Origin: Sphingomonas sp. HF-S4
GTDB taxonomy: Bacteria > Pseudomonadota > Alphaproteobacteria > Sphingomonadales > Sphingomonadaceae
DNA length: 64,000 nt
Reading direction: 5' to 3'
Assembly (NCBI RefSeq): GCF_032911445.1
Contig: NZ_JAWJEJ010000002.1
Location: forward strand, 917,689 to 981,688
Positions within the stretch are counted from its first letter, which is position 1, and every line of letters begins with the position of its first letter. This document shows, piece after piece, positions 1 through 8,628 of this stretch. The position numbers and the translations under genes were made by a program. The notes beneath the pieces are model-generated. The model searched no databases. It worked only from the letters and a program-made list of their open reading frames with translations, and was not told where the DNA came from.

Positions 1-1365
1 GACATGCTCGCCCTGCACGGGCGTACCGCTCACCTTCGTCACGTTCACTCGCCGCAGCGTCACGTCGCGCACGGGCAGTTCGGCCTGGCCCTTGATCTCG
101 CATACGAACTTCGCCTCGGCGACCCGCACATCGCTGACGTGCAGCCCCGCGATCGGCGTCAGCCGACGGTCGTAGGTCGGGGTGAGCGTGCGCCACTGGT
201 ACAGCACGTCGGTATCGACGCTGAGCACCCCACCGGCGACTTCGGTCGCGCTGACGTTCGACAGGTGGATGTTGCGCACGAAGCCGCCGCGACGCTCGTT
301 GGTCTTGACGAACAGGATGTTCTGGATCGTGCTCTTCGCGCCGGAGCCCGTCGCGTCGAAATGGCAATCGTCGACGAACACATTCTCGACGCCGCCCGAT
401 AGCTCGCTGCCGATCGCCATCAGCTGGTGGCCGTTCTTCACGCGGCAGTTGCGCATCACCACGTTGCGCGCCGGGGTGTTCAGCCGCCAACCGTCATGGT
501 CGCGGCCCGACTTGACCGAGATCGCGTCGTCGCCCTGGTCGAACACGCAATGCTCGATCAGCACGTTCTGGCTCATCTCGGGATCAACCCCGTCATTGTT
601 GTGGCCGTGCGCCTCGATCTGCACGCCGCGGATCACGACGTCGCGGCAGAGATAGGGATGGATCGTCCAAAACGGGCTGTTTTCGATGCGGATTCCCTCG
701 ACCAGCACGTGGCGGCAGCGATTGAACTGGAGGAAATGCGGGCGGAGATTGGCTTCCCCGTCGGTCATGTCGCGGCGGCCGACCGGCACGCCCTTCCGCG
801 CCATCTGGTAGAGCGCGACCAGCGCGTCCATGTGCGGCTTGGGCCGCGCATACCAGATCGCCCAGGTGTCGAGCCGGGCGAGCAAGGTGCCCTGGCCGGT
901 GATCGCGATATTCTCGCAATCATAGGCGTAGATCAGCGGCGAATAATTGAGGCACTCGATGCCTTCCCAGCTCGTCGGCACCGCGGGCAGATAGTCGGCG
1001 GGGTCGGGCGAGAAGGCGAGCGTCGCGCCCTTTTCGAGGTGCAGCTCGACATTGCTCCGCAAATGGATCGGCCCGGTCGCCCAGATCCCCGCCGGGATCA
1101 CCACGCGTCCGCCGCCGGCGGCAGAGGCTGCAGCAATTGCATCGGCGATCGCGGCCTGGTTGGCGCGCTGGTCGTCGGGCTTTGCCCCCTGTTCGGTGAT
1201 CGGGAAGCCGCGCACCGCGCCGAAATCGGGGATCGCGATCGCCGGCATGTCGAACGGCGCAGTGACACGGACACTCTGTTGGCGCACGCTCCCGGCCCGT
1301 GCCGGATATGCCGCAAGCAACGGCAGCGCGACCCCGCCCGCAAGGAGGTCGCGCCGCCCGAGCAT
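1..1365 (-). CDS. GH28 polygalacturonase-type pectin hydrolase (3' end cut by window edge)
   Basis: The frame is open for 455 codons from an ATG at 1365 to the window edge without a stop, so the C-terminus is missing. It translates to a right-handed beta-helix glycosidase. An export-type N-terminus (MLGRRDLLAGGVALPLLAA, with a twin-arginine-like GRRDLL) is followed by the GH28 motifs: NNDGVDPE near residue 255, GDDAISVKSG near 275, GHQLMAIGSE near 311 and FVKTN near 351. These carry the catalytic Asp residues, the His and the substrate-binding Lys of the family. GH28 enzymes hydrolyse alpha-1,4-galacturonosyl links in homogalacturonan or RG-I; the context favours an RG-I or exo-acting role in the periplasm. 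The start overlaps the stop of the upstream GH105 gene (ATGA), so it is the downstream member of the operon. The exact substrate is not decided by sequence. Confidence 0.9.
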   Translation of the reverse strand, partial: MLGRRDLLAGGVALPLLAAYPARAGSVRQQSVRVTAPFDMPAIAIPDFGAVRGFPITEQGAKPDDQRANQAAIADAIAAASAAGGGRVVIPAGIWATGPIHLRSNVELHLEKGATLAFSPDPADYLPAVPTSWEGIECLNYSPLIYAYDCENIAITGQGTLLARLDTWAIWYARPKPHMDALVALYQMARKGVPVGRRDMTDGEANLRPHFLQFNRCRHVLVEGIRIENSPFWTIHPYLCRDVVIRGVQIEAHGHNNDGVDPEMSQNVLIEHCVFDQGDDAISVKSGRDHDGWRLNTPARNVVMRNCRVKNGHQLMAIGSELSGGVENVFVDDCHFDATGSGAKSTIQNILFVKTNERRGGFVRNIHLSNVSATEVAGGVLSVDTDVLYQWRTLTPTYDRRLTPIAGLHVSDVRVAEAKFVCEIKGQAELPVRDVTLRRVNVTKVSGTPVQGEHV

Positions 1366-2480
1366 CAGATATAGGTCCGCAGAAACTCGCCCAATGCGCA
1401 GATCGCAAGGCTCTGGCCATAGGGCATCGAGGTCAGGCGGATGTCCTTGTAGAATTGCAGCGTGTCGCCCATCGCAGTGCCGAAGCTGACCTGCTGGAGC
1501 TCCCCGGCCGCATCGATATTGGCGAGCACGCCCTTCACTGCCTTGATCCCGACCGCCTCATAGTGGCGCGGCAGATAGCCCTTCCGCACGCCCTTGAGAA
1601 TGCCGTAGGCGAAGCCTGCGGTGGCGGAGGCTTCGAGGTACGACGTCGGATCGACGATCAGCGTGTGCCACAGCCCGGTCTCGGGATCCTGCGTCTCGGC
1701 GAGCGTCTTCACCTGTGCGGCGAGCGTGTCGATCAGGAAGGTGCGGAACGCGTCGCCCTCGGGAAGGTCGAGGATCTCGATGATCTCGGGGATCGCGATC
1801 GTCACCCAGCAATTGCCGCGCGCCCACAAAGCCTCGGCGAAATTGTGCCGCCCGTTGAAGTCCCAGCCGTGGAACCACAGGCCGGTCTTCTTGTCGAACA
1901 GGTATTTGATGTGGACGAGGAACTGGCGCTTGGCCTCCTCCACGTACTGCGGCCGATTGAGCAGCAGACCGATCTTGGCGAGCGGCAGCACCGACATCAT
2001 CAGCGTGTCGTCCCACATCTCGCCGGGATTCTCGTCGTTATAGACGATGTGCTGGAAGCCGCCTTCCTCGGTCTTCGGCAGTCCGTCTTTGGCTATCAGC
2101 CATTCGCACCAGGTGTCCAGATAGGGGATGTAGCGCGGGTCCGGTTCCTGCTCGTAGAGATAGGCGAGCGTGATGAACGGCGCGACCGTGTTGATGTTCT
2201 TGGTCGGCGTGCCCTCTTCGAAGCGGTCCTCGAACCACTGCTTGATGATCGCCAGCGCCTTGTCGTCGCCGGTCTGCTCATAATAGCGCCACATGCCGAA
2301 CAAGCCGACGCCGTGGGTCCATTCCCAGCCGGCCCAGCCCTTGGTGTCGATGATCCGGCCGTCTTCCAAATGGAGCAGGAACTCGCCGGTCTCGTCCTTG
2401 ATGTTGACGAGATTGTCCATGAGCAGGTCGATTTTCGACGTGATCTCGCTGCGCGGGACGTCGTGGGTGAGGGCGGCCAA
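1365..2480 (-). CDS. GH105 unsaturated rhamnogalacturonyl hydrolase (cytoplasmic type)
   Basis: 371 aa alpha/alpha-barrel hydrolase of the YteR/YesR family. It removes the 4,5-unsaturated galacturonate that pectate and RG lyases leave at the non-reducing end. GWAGWEWTHGVGLFGMWRYY (residues 49-68) and WDDTLMM (156-162, with the catalytic Asp) are family hallmarks, and the length is normal. There is no signal peptide, so a cytoplasmic location is inferred. The start is a TTG at 2480 preceded by an AGGAGA ribosome site about 8 nt upstream; no ATG fits better. It lies 32 nt after GH53 and overlaps GH28 by 4 nt. It would act on the products of the PL11 lyase encoded upstream. A second GH105 in this window (25306-26445) has a signal peptide, so the two appear to work in different compartments. 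Confidence 0.93.
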   Translation of the reverse strand: MAALTHDVPRSEITSKIDLLMDNLVNIKDETGEFLLHLEDGRIIDTKGWAGWEWTHGVGLFGMWRYYEQTGDDKALAIIKQWFEDRFEEGTPTKNINTVAPFITLAYLYEQEPDPRYIPYLDTWCEWLIAKDGLPKTEEGGFQHIVYNDENPGEMWDDTLMMSVLPLAKIGLLLNRPQYVEEAKRQFLVHIKYLFDKKTGLWFHGWDFNGRHNFAEALWARGNCWVTIAIPEIIEILDLPEGDAFRTFLIDTLAAQVKTLAETQDPETGLWHTLIVDPTSYLEASATAGFAYGILKGVRKGYLPRHYEAVGIKAVKGVLANIDAAGELQQVSFGTAMGDTLQFYKDIRLTSMPYGQSLAICALGEFLRTYI

Positions 2481-2512
2481 TTAGAGTCTCCTGGTGGGGG
2501 TAGAGGTGCGAG

Positions 2513-3706
2513 TCACTGAGTGACTCCATAGTCCTTCGCCATGCTTTGGTAGAGGCGAATGAAAGTCGGATCGGCGTCGTAGCGCCCGCCATTGTCGCGC
2601 GGCTTGTGCGGCACAAGCGGGGCGGGGGCGGCACCGGGTGCCTCGGCGCCGTTGATGCCCTGCGAAAGCAGATTGGGCTTGGGTCCCTCGCCGGCGCTGA
2701 CGCCGTCTTTGAGGAAGATCGCTTCCTGGTGCCGGGTCGGCTCCCAGATATAGCTGCCCCAGCCATTGGGGTGCGCGTGGACGAGGTCGTTGAGGTAGCG
2801 CTTCCGCGAGGAATATTCGATCGCGAAGAAGCCCTTGTCGGGATAGCGCTTGCTGAACTCGGCGAAGGTGCGCTGCCAATCGGCCTCGGCCTGCTGCTGG
2901 TAGCAGGAGAAGCCGAGTGCATCGAACTCCACGCCGCGCTCGATCAGGCTGTCGGTCCAGTGGCGGACGATCGGCCAGTGCCGGCCGAGATGGTTGTGGA
3001 TCGCCAGCGGCACGCCCGGCAGTGTCTCGCGGGTCGCCGACACGCCCGCCTTGAGCAGCGCCGCGAACCTATCGTACCCGCCCGCGCCGGTGACCTTCAT
3101 ATGGACTTCGTCGGTCTGCGGATTGCCGGTCGGGATGGTCAGCGGCACGCGGCCCTCGGGCCAGAGCATCCCGAACGTGGTCTCGTTGCCGAGGATCGCT
3201 AGATCGGGCGCCGCGCCGGCTTTCTTGAGCGCGGCCCAGGTATCGGCGGTGTATCGTTCGACCGTGTCGACCAGCGTTGCGAAGGGCAGGTCGGCCCAGG
3301 CGGCGGGCTTGTTCTGGTGCTGCGGATCGGCCCAGGTGTCCGAATAATGCAGCGTCGTCGAAAGGTGGAAACCGGCGCGTTTGATCCGCAGCGAGAAGTC
3401 GGTGATCTGCTCCAGGCTGCACCACGGGCCGCCGGGCTTGCCCTTCGAATAGCCCTTGGCCGGATCGACGAACAGCCGCAGCTTGAGCGCGTTGAACCCG
3501 GCTTCGCGGAAGATCGCGAGCGGATCCTTCTTCACGCCATCCAGATAATAGGTCGCCCCGATGAACTCGTCCTCGGGAACCCAAGAAATGTCGGCGCCGA
3601 TCAGATAGGACCAAGGCCGCCCGCCCGACTTTGCCCGTGCGGGCGCGGCGAGGCCGGCCACGCCCAGCGCGCCCGCGCCGATCGTCTGGCGGCGCGTGAG
3701 CCTCAC
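2513..3706 (-). CDS. GH53 endo-beta-1,4-galactanase
   Basis: 397 aa arabinogalactan endo-beta-1,4-galactanase, which cuts the beta-1,4-galactan side chains of RG-I. The N-terminus MRLTRRQTIGAGALGVAGLA is a Tat-like signal (TRRQTIG), implying export of a folded enzyme. The TIM-barrel motifs are typical of GH53: GADISWVPEDE (37-47), LKLRLFVDP (74-82), LHYSDTWADP (119-128), the acid/base ILGNET (E175) and the nucleophile FAIEYS (E297). The start is GTG at 3706, and its GTGA overlaps the TGA stop of the upstream GH35 gene, suggesting translational coupling. The galacto-oligosaccharides released would be finished by the adjacent GH35, and the galactose could feed the galactose dehydrogenase and dgoK/dgoA genes further right. 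Confidence 0.93.
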   Translation of the reverse strand: MRLTRRQTIGAGALGVAGLAAPARAKSGGRPWSYLIGADISWVPEDEFIGATYYLDGVKKDPLAIFREAGFNALKLRLFVDPAKGYSKGKPGGPWCSLEQITDFSLRIKRAGFHLSTTLHYSDTWADPQHQNKPAAWADLPFATLVDTVERYTADTWAALKKAGAAPDLAILGNETTFGMLWPEGRVPLTIPTGNPQTDEVHMKVTGAGGYDRFAALLKAGVSATRETLPGVPLAIHNHLGRHWPIVRHWTDSLIERGVEFDALGFSCYQQQAEADWQRTFAEFSKRYPDKGFFAIEYSSRKRYLNDLVHAHPNGWGSYIWEPTRHQEAIFLKDGVSAGEGPKPNLLSQGINGAEAPGAAPAPLVPHKPRDNGGRYDADPTFIRLYQSMAKDYGVTQ

Positions 3707-6690
3707 TTGAGCTGCTCCGGCGTCGTCGGCGCTGCGACCATCCGCACCGGCAATCCGCCCTTCACGTTGCGAAGCGTGACCAGCTTCACCTCTTCCAGCG
3801 CATTCCCGGGGGCACCGTCCGACGTCACTGCGAGCGCGATGCTGTTGCGGCCGCGATGGTTGAGGATGCCCTCGGGGATCGGGAAGACGCGCTGCGGGCC
3901 GACATGCGCGATGAACTGGCCCATGTTCCAGCCATTGACGAAGATCAGCACCCGATAGGCCACCGGCGAGCGCGGCTTGGTGGTGTCGCCGAAGGCGAGT
4001 CCGATCGTCGCGTCCTGGCCCTTGGGCACGGCGAGATCGACGCTGGTGCGATACCAGCTGGTGCCTTGCGCCGCCCGCGCCGCGGGGACGGTGGCGGTCT
4101 TCCAGCCGCGATCGTTGAAGCCGGGCAGGTACCAGCCGCGGCGCTCGCCATCGAGCCCGCCATTATTGGGCACGCCACGCACCGGATCGAACAGGTCTTC
4201 GCTGCGCCCGTTGATCTTCCATGCGATCGGCACTGCGAAGCTCGCGCCGGCGACCGGTTCGATCGAAGCTGAGACGAGCCCGCGCGCTTCCTTGTGGAAA
4301 TCGTCGGCGTCGAGATCCCAGTTATGGCCGTTATTGCGGACCATCACCGACAGGACATGCTCGCCAGGCGCGCGCGCGGCGTCGGGCAGTGTGAAGCCGG
4401 GCGCGCCGGTGGTGATCGGGCGGGGCAGTCCGGCGGGAATCTCATCCTGCCCGATCAGCTTGCCGTCGAGGAACACCTGGACCAGCCCTGCGCCGCCGGC
4501 GCCGTAATGGAGCTTGAGCCGCTCGGCATCGGGTGTCCCGGTGAAGCGCCCGCGATACCAGACGTCGCCTTCGTGGAAGCCGTATGCGTCCATCAGCATG
4601 TTGGGCTGGCCGTCGGCGCGCGCAGTGATGCTGGCATACGCGCGGTTGTCGATCTTCGCCCAGTCGCGGTCGTTATAGTCGGGCGCTGCTTCGGGCGAAC
4701 CCCCGGCGACGCGCCAGTCGGTGAGCGCGGGGAGAGCGAAGTCCACTGGCGCGGCGAGCGGGGCGGTAGCGGTGACACTGCCCGAATGGGTGCGCGTGGT
4801 CGCCACCTTGGTGCCGTTCCATGTCGCGCTGCGAACGCTCGAGGGTGCCCAGATCTCGAGCGGGCTGGCCTCGCGCGTGTCGCCGGTGAGGGCCAGCACG
4901 CCATTCGTCACCTTGGCACTGCGGATCAAGGCCGGGCCGCGGACCAGCACGTCGTCGGTACGCCAGAATTTGGCGCCTTCGGCTTCGTCGCCGATCAGCA
5001 GCAGCAGATCGGGCCGGCCGCCGCCGCTAATCCGCACGCGGGTAAGGCCGCGATGCGCGTAGCGCAGCTTGAGGTCGCCCTTCGTGTCGAAGGCCGATGT
5101 CGCGCCGCCTTCGAGGACGGTGACCTTGGGCTCGCTGGCGTAGCGCAGCACCGTCTCGCCGGCCTCGCCGGTGCGGCCGTAGATCAGCGCGACATCGCGA
5201 TTGTCCTGCTTGAGGATCGTCTGCAGCTCGGACGTCGAGTAGACGAGGCGTTGCCCGCCGAGGTTCACGCCCGCGACCAGCCATTTGGCATCGAACCCGT
5301 CGAGCTGGAGCGGTAGCGTGTAGCGCCCGTCGGGCAAATCGGCCGTGACGGTGAAGCGATCGCTGGTCTGGCCGTTCGAGGGCTTGTGCGTGACGAGCAG
5401 GAAGCGCGCATCGGTCTCGGGCGACTTGTTGTGATAGACTTGGATACGGTCCGACGAGATTTCGGGCTTGCCTGCCGGGATCATCCCCGCGAGATCGGGC
5501 ACCGCAGCGATCAGCCCGCCGAGCTGCTTGAGCTCCTCGGCCTTTGGGCGGACCTCCCGCGCCTCGGACAGCGCCGAGCCGTAGTCATAGCTCGTGAACA
5601 CCACGGGCGCGGGGAGCCAGCCCCAACTCGTCCCGCCAAAGCCCATGTAGAAGCTCTGGATCTGGATACCGTTGGCGAGATTGGTGCCGTAGAACACGCG
5701 CTGGAAGCGCTTGCCGCGCTGGATCGCGTTGCACTCGTATCCCCCGTTCGAGCCCCAATAGTCGAACCAGCCGCCGCCGAACTCCGCCAGGAAGCCCGGC
5801 GTGTTGGGCGAGGCGGAGGCGCCGCCCTTGGCGCCGCCCGGGCCATAATAACCCCAGTCGGGCGCCGCGCTGCCGCGGGTAGGCTGCCCCGTGACGGTGC
5901 AGGTGCCGCCGGGATAGCCGTCGAACGCGTACATGTCGTTGGGGCCGGGCACGGTCTTCTCGACCTTGCTGTCCTCGGGCACCCAATAGCCGTTGCGGCC
6001 CTGGTCGTTGTGGAAGATCGGCACGGTGATGCCGTCCGCCCGCGCCTTGGCGTACAGGTGATCCATGTAGCGGCGCTGGGCAGGCGTGGTCAGCGCCAGT
6101 TCGTTCTCGATCTGGTGCAGGATCACGGTGCCGCGATTGCCCTTGCCGTCGCCGTTGATCTGATGGCGCGCGATGATTGCGTTGATCCGGGTCAGCCATT
6201 CGTCGGAGGCGGCGAGATACTCGGGATCGTCGGTGCGCGCGCGGCCGCGCTGGTTGACCAGCCAGCCGGGGAAGCCGCCGCGGGTGAGCTCGGCATTCAC
6301 ATAAGGGCCGGCGCGGGTCATCACCCACAGCCCTTCTTCCTCGGCCATCGTCAGCAGGCGATCGATGTCGCGGATGCCGCTGAAATCGTAGACGCCCTTT
6401 TTCGGGCTGTGAAAGCCCCAGTCGAAATAGAGCGCGACGGTGTTGAACCCGCTCGCCTTCATCTTCTGGAGCACGTCCCGCCACAGATCGGGCGAAGGCA
6501 GGCGGAAGGCGTGCATCTCGCTCGACCACACCACCAGCCGCTTGCCGTCGATCATCAGCGACCGCGCGTCGTAGGAGACCCGGCCGAAGCTCTTGACCGG
6601 CGCGTTGAAGTTGGCGGTCTGGCGGGCTTCCTGCGCGGTGGCGGGGAGGGCGAGCAGCGCCGAAGCGGCGAGGAGGGCCGTGCGAATCAT
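3703..6690 (-). CDS. GH35 beta-galactosidase, large exported form
   Basis: 995 aa with signal peptide MIRTALLAASALLALPATAQ. The catalytic TIM barrel contains MHAFRLPSPDLWRDVLQKMK (59-78), an AGPYVNAELTRGGFPGWL block (127-144), the acid/base in QIENEL (E197) and the nucleophile in LAEFGGGWFDYWG (E303). C-terminal beta-sandwich jelly-roll regions follow, as in large GH35 enzymes. It should remove terminal beta-galactose from galactan oligosaccharides in the periplasm. The frame extends upstream to 6777, but the ATG at 6690 is the correct start: it gives the signal peptide and a 4-nt ATGA overlap with rhaM. The protein is longer than minimal GH35 enzymes, consistent with extra carbohydrate-binding modules. 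Substrate preference within beta-galactosides is inferred from the GH53 neighbour. Confidence 0.93.
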   Translation of the reverse strand: MIRTALLAASALLALPATAQEARQTANFNAPVKSFGRVSYDARSLMIDGKRLVVWSSEMHAFRLPSPDLWRDVLQKMKASGFNTVALYFDWGFHSPKKGVYDFSGIRDIDRLLTMAEEEGLWVMTRAGPYVNAELTRGGFPGWLVNQRGRARTDDPEYLAASDEWLTRINAIIARHQINGDGKGNRGTVILHQIENELALTTPAQRRYMDHLYAKARADGITVPIFHNDQGRNGYWVPEDSKVEKTVPGPNDMYAFDGYPGGTCTVTGQPTRGSAAPDWGYYGPGGAKGGASASPNTPGFLAEFGGGWFDYWGSNGGYECNAIQRGKRFQRVFYGTNLANGIQIQSFYMGFGGTSWGWLPAPVVFTSYDYGSALSEAREVRPKAEELKQLGGLIAAVPDLAGMIPAGKPEISSDRIQVYHNKSPETDARFLLVTHKPSNGQTSDRFTVTADLPDGRYTLPLQLDGFDAKWLVAGVNLGGQRLVYSTSELQTILKQDNRDVALIYGRTGEAGETVLRYASEPKVTVLEGGATSAFDTKGDLKLRYAHRGLTRVRISGGGRPDLLLLIGDEAEGAKFWRTDDVLVRGPALIRSAKVTNGVLALTGDTREASPLEIWAPSSVRSATWNGTKVATTRTHSGSVTATAPLAAPVDFALPALTDWRVAGGSPEAAPDYNDRDWAKIDNRAYASITARADGQPNMLMDAYGFHEGDVWYRGRFTGTPDAERLKLHYGAGGAGLVQVFLDGKLIGQDEIPAGLPRPITTGAPGFTLPDAARAPGEHVLSVMVRNNGHNWDLDADDFHKEARGLVSASIEPVAGASFAVPIAWKINGRSEDLFDPVRGVPNNGGLDGERRGWYLPGFNDRGWKTATVPAARAAQGTSWYRTSVDLAVPKGQDATIGLAFGDTTKPRSPVAYRVLIFVNGWNMGQFIAHVGPQRVFPIPEGILNHRGRNSIALAVTSDGAPGNALEEVKLVTLRNVKGGLPVRMVAAPTTPEQLK

Positions 6691-7004
6691 GCGAGGTGGA
6701 ACACCGGCTTGAGGGGCCATTCCTTCGGCTTGTTGCCAGGTTCGACTTCCATCAGCGGCGCCATATGGTCCCACCATTTCTGCATGACCGGATGTCCCGG
6801 AAGCGCCTCGCGATTGTTGTCGTCGGTCAGCTTGAGCACCGCGAACAGCGACAGCGTCTCCTCGTCGAGGAAGATCGAATAGTCGCGGATGCCGCTGTCA
6901 TGGAGCAGCGTGGCGAGCTCGGGCCAGATCGCGTCATGGCGCGCCTTGTATTCGTCGATGACGCCGGGCTTCAGCTGCATCCGGAATGCGTGGGTGGTGG
7001 TCAT
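6687..7004 (-). CDS. rhaM: L-rhamnose mutarotase
   Basis: 105 aa, the usual length for RhaM, which interconverts the alpha and beta anomers of L-rhamnose. Diagnostic stretches are FRMQLKPGVIDEYKARHDAIWPE near the N-terminus (split here as FRMQLKPG and EYKARHDAIWPEL), GIRDYSIFLDEETLSLF in the middle and WWDHMAPLME near the C-terminus. The family's catalytic His, Tyr and Trp positions appear preserved. No signal peptide, so it is cytoplasmic. The ATG at 7004 follows a strong AGGAGAG ribosome site. It is the first gene after a 68-nt gap and overlaps GH35 by 4 nt. Its presence inside a pectinase operon ties the locus to rhamnose release from RG-I, and it would supply the anomer used by the L-rhamnose 1-dehydrogenase at 15887-16651. 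Confidence 0.95.
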   Translation of the reverse strand: MTTTHAFRMQLKPGVIDEYKARHDAIWPELATLLHDSGIRDYSIFLDEETLSLFAVLKLTDDNNREALPGHPVMQKWWDHMAPLMEVEPGNKPKEWPLKPVFHLA

Positions 7005-7020
7005 GCCCTCTCCTGAAGCC

Positions 7021-7040
7021 CATTATGTGGGATCGTAATG
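7021..7040. promoter_or_regulatory. Palindromic candidate operator upstream of rhaM
   Basis: CATTATGTGGGATCGTAATG has inverted CATTA/TAATG ends around a 10-nt core and lies 17 nt upstream of the rhaM start, in the 68-nt gap after GH28. A related TTATGGGATAGGATGTTAC sequence sits just upstream of the IclR gene (minus strand, around 17501-17519). A shared regulator is possible but unproven. Confidence 0.3.
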
Positions 7041-7072
7041 CAACATTTGGATAGTCTAAGTGGGTCCCGGCG

Positions 7073-8527
7073 TCAAACCTCGCGCGGCCAATATTGCACG
7101 TCCTCAGCGCGGGCATGGGCATTGTCGAGCAGCACGGGCGGGCGACGATCGCCCGCTTCGCGCGCCAGCCGCAGCGTCTTCACTTCGAGACCGGTCACAT
7201 GGCGGGCCCACAAGCCCCAGGCGGGGGTGGGGCCGAACATACTCGGCTCGGGATAGGCATCGGCCAGTTCGGGCGGGTGCGGGGGGATTTCGTCGAGGCC
7301 GCCGCGGAATGCCAAGTCGATGTCGCGGAGCTGGACGCACTCGATTGGGTGGTCGGGCAAGCCGGCAAGGATCGCGGCGAAGCGCGGGTCGATGCCCGTC
7401 GCGGTGAGCCCGCGCACTTCGACGTTCCGCATCGCCCCTGGCCGGGTACCCTCGGGGCCGCGCAGCCGCGCGCCGAGCCGGAGAAACAGCGGCGCGGTGG
7501 TCACCTCTTCCATCGCGATATTCTCGGCAAGCACGTCCTCGATCGTGCCGCCGTCGACGGTCTCGAGCGCGAGCCCGCGGCTGCGCTCGAAGCGGCAATT
7601 GGCGATGCGGATGCGGCGGAAGTCGCCATTGCTCTCGGTGCCGATCTTGATTCGCCCGGTGACGCGGTCGCGGTCGGGCGAGAGTTCCTGGGTACGCTGG
7701 TGGGTGCCGTCGAGCATCGTACCGAGGTCGAAGCCGCTGACGGTGCAGTCGCGGATCGCGATGTCTTCGCAGTTGGACCGTTTGCCGAGGCCGAGCGACG
7801 TCTTGAGCACGATTGCGTCGTCATTGGGGGTGTTGACCCGGCAGCGCTCGACGCGGGCGTTGCGAACGCAATCGAGGTCGAGCCCGTCGCGATTGGTGTC
7901 TATGGCGAGATCGCTGATATCGAGCCCGTCGACTTCGCTGGCAAGCAGTGCGAAATGGCCGCCCTTGAAGATCGTGAAGCCGTCGAGCTTCACTCGCTTG
8001 CAATGTGCCAGCGCGATCGCCTTGTTGCCCATGCCCCGCATCGCTTCGGTCGACCGCTCGAGCTTGCCGATATCCGCCGCCGGCATCGCCGCCATCGACA
8101 GCGGCCGTTCGCCGGCTTGCTTGCTCCAAGGCGTGCCGGGGCCGTTGCGGGTGAGCCCGCGCCCGTCGATCCGGCCCTTGCCGATGACCGCGACGTCCTC
8201 GGCATGCTCGGCCCAGATCAGGCTGTTGTGCCAGTGGCTGTGGCCGAAATCCTGGTAGAGCTGCGGTCCACGCTCCTCGGGAAGGTCATAGGCGCCGAGT
8301 GGTCCCCTTTCGGCAGCGATGAGGGTGGCGCCGTCTTCGATCACCAGCGTGACGCGGCTCTTCAGGCGGAGCGAGAAGCTGAGATAGCTGCCCGGCGGCA
8401 GGAGGACGAGACCGCCGCCGGCCTTCTCGGCGGCGAGGATCGCAGCGTTGATCGCGGGGCTGTCGAGTGCGACGCCGTCGCCGCGCGCGCCGTGGTCGCG
8501 GACGTCGAAGACGTGACCGGTACGCAT
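7073..8527 (-). CDS. GH28 family polygalacturonase-like hydrolase
   Basis: 484 aa right-handed beta-helix protein. The N-terminus begins directly with the GH28/pectin-lyase fold signature (FDVRDHGARGDG, 7-18), with no clear signal peptide, so a cytoplasmic location or an unrecognised export route is inferred. Catalytic blocks are NRDGLDLD (212-219) and NDDAIVLKTS (235-244), followed by KIGTESNGDF, the position of the substrate-binding Lys region. Compared with the other GH28 in this window (1-1365) it is clearly divergent, so the two probably handle different linkages or oligomers. The ATG at 8527 lies next to a REP-like inverted repeat separating it from the CE12 gene. Likely role: trimming of (unsaturated) RG-I or galacturonate oligosaccharides; the exact substrate is unknown. 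Confidence 0.85.
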   Translation of the reverse strand: MRTGHVFDVRDHGARGDGVALDSPAINAAILAAEKAGGGLVLLPPGSYLSFSLRLKSRVTLVIEDGATLIAAERGPLGAYDLPEERGPQLYQDFGHSHWHNSLIWAEHAEDVAVIGKGRIDGRGLTRNGPGTPWSKQAGERPLSMAAMPAADIGKLERSTEAMRGMGNKAIALAHCKRVKLDGFTIFKGGHFALLASEVDGLDISDLAIDTNRDGLDLDCVRNARVERCRVNTPNDDAIVLKTSLGLGKRSNCEDIAIRDCTVSGFDLGTMLDGTHQRTQELSPDRDRVTGRIKIGTESNGDFRRIRIANCRFERSRGLALETVDGGTIEDVLAENIAMEEVTTAPLFLRLGARLRGPEGTRPGAMRNVEVRGLTATGIDPRFAAILAGLPDHPIECVQLRDIDLAFRGGLDEIPPHPPELADAYPEPSMFGPTPAWGLWARHVTGLEVKTLRLAREAGDRRPPVLLDNAHARAEDVQYWPREV

Positions 8528-8533
8528 GCTAAA

Positions 8534-8616
8534 CCGTCATCCCGGCGAACGCCGGTATTTCAGGCGGTCGAGTGCACGGCCTGGGCCACGCGATCCGGCG
8601 TTCGCCAGGATGACGG
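8534..8616. repeat. REP-like inverted repeat
   Basis: Left arm 8534-8555 (CCGTCATCCCGGCGAACGCC plus GG) and right arm 8595-8616 are reverse complements with one mismatch over 22 nt, separated by 39 nt. The whole element fills the gap between the CE12 and GH28 genes. It could act as an mRNA hairpin that modulates operon read-through, or simply be a dispersed REP unit. Confidence 0.85.
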
Positions 8617-8628
8617 AAGGAGCGCGCA

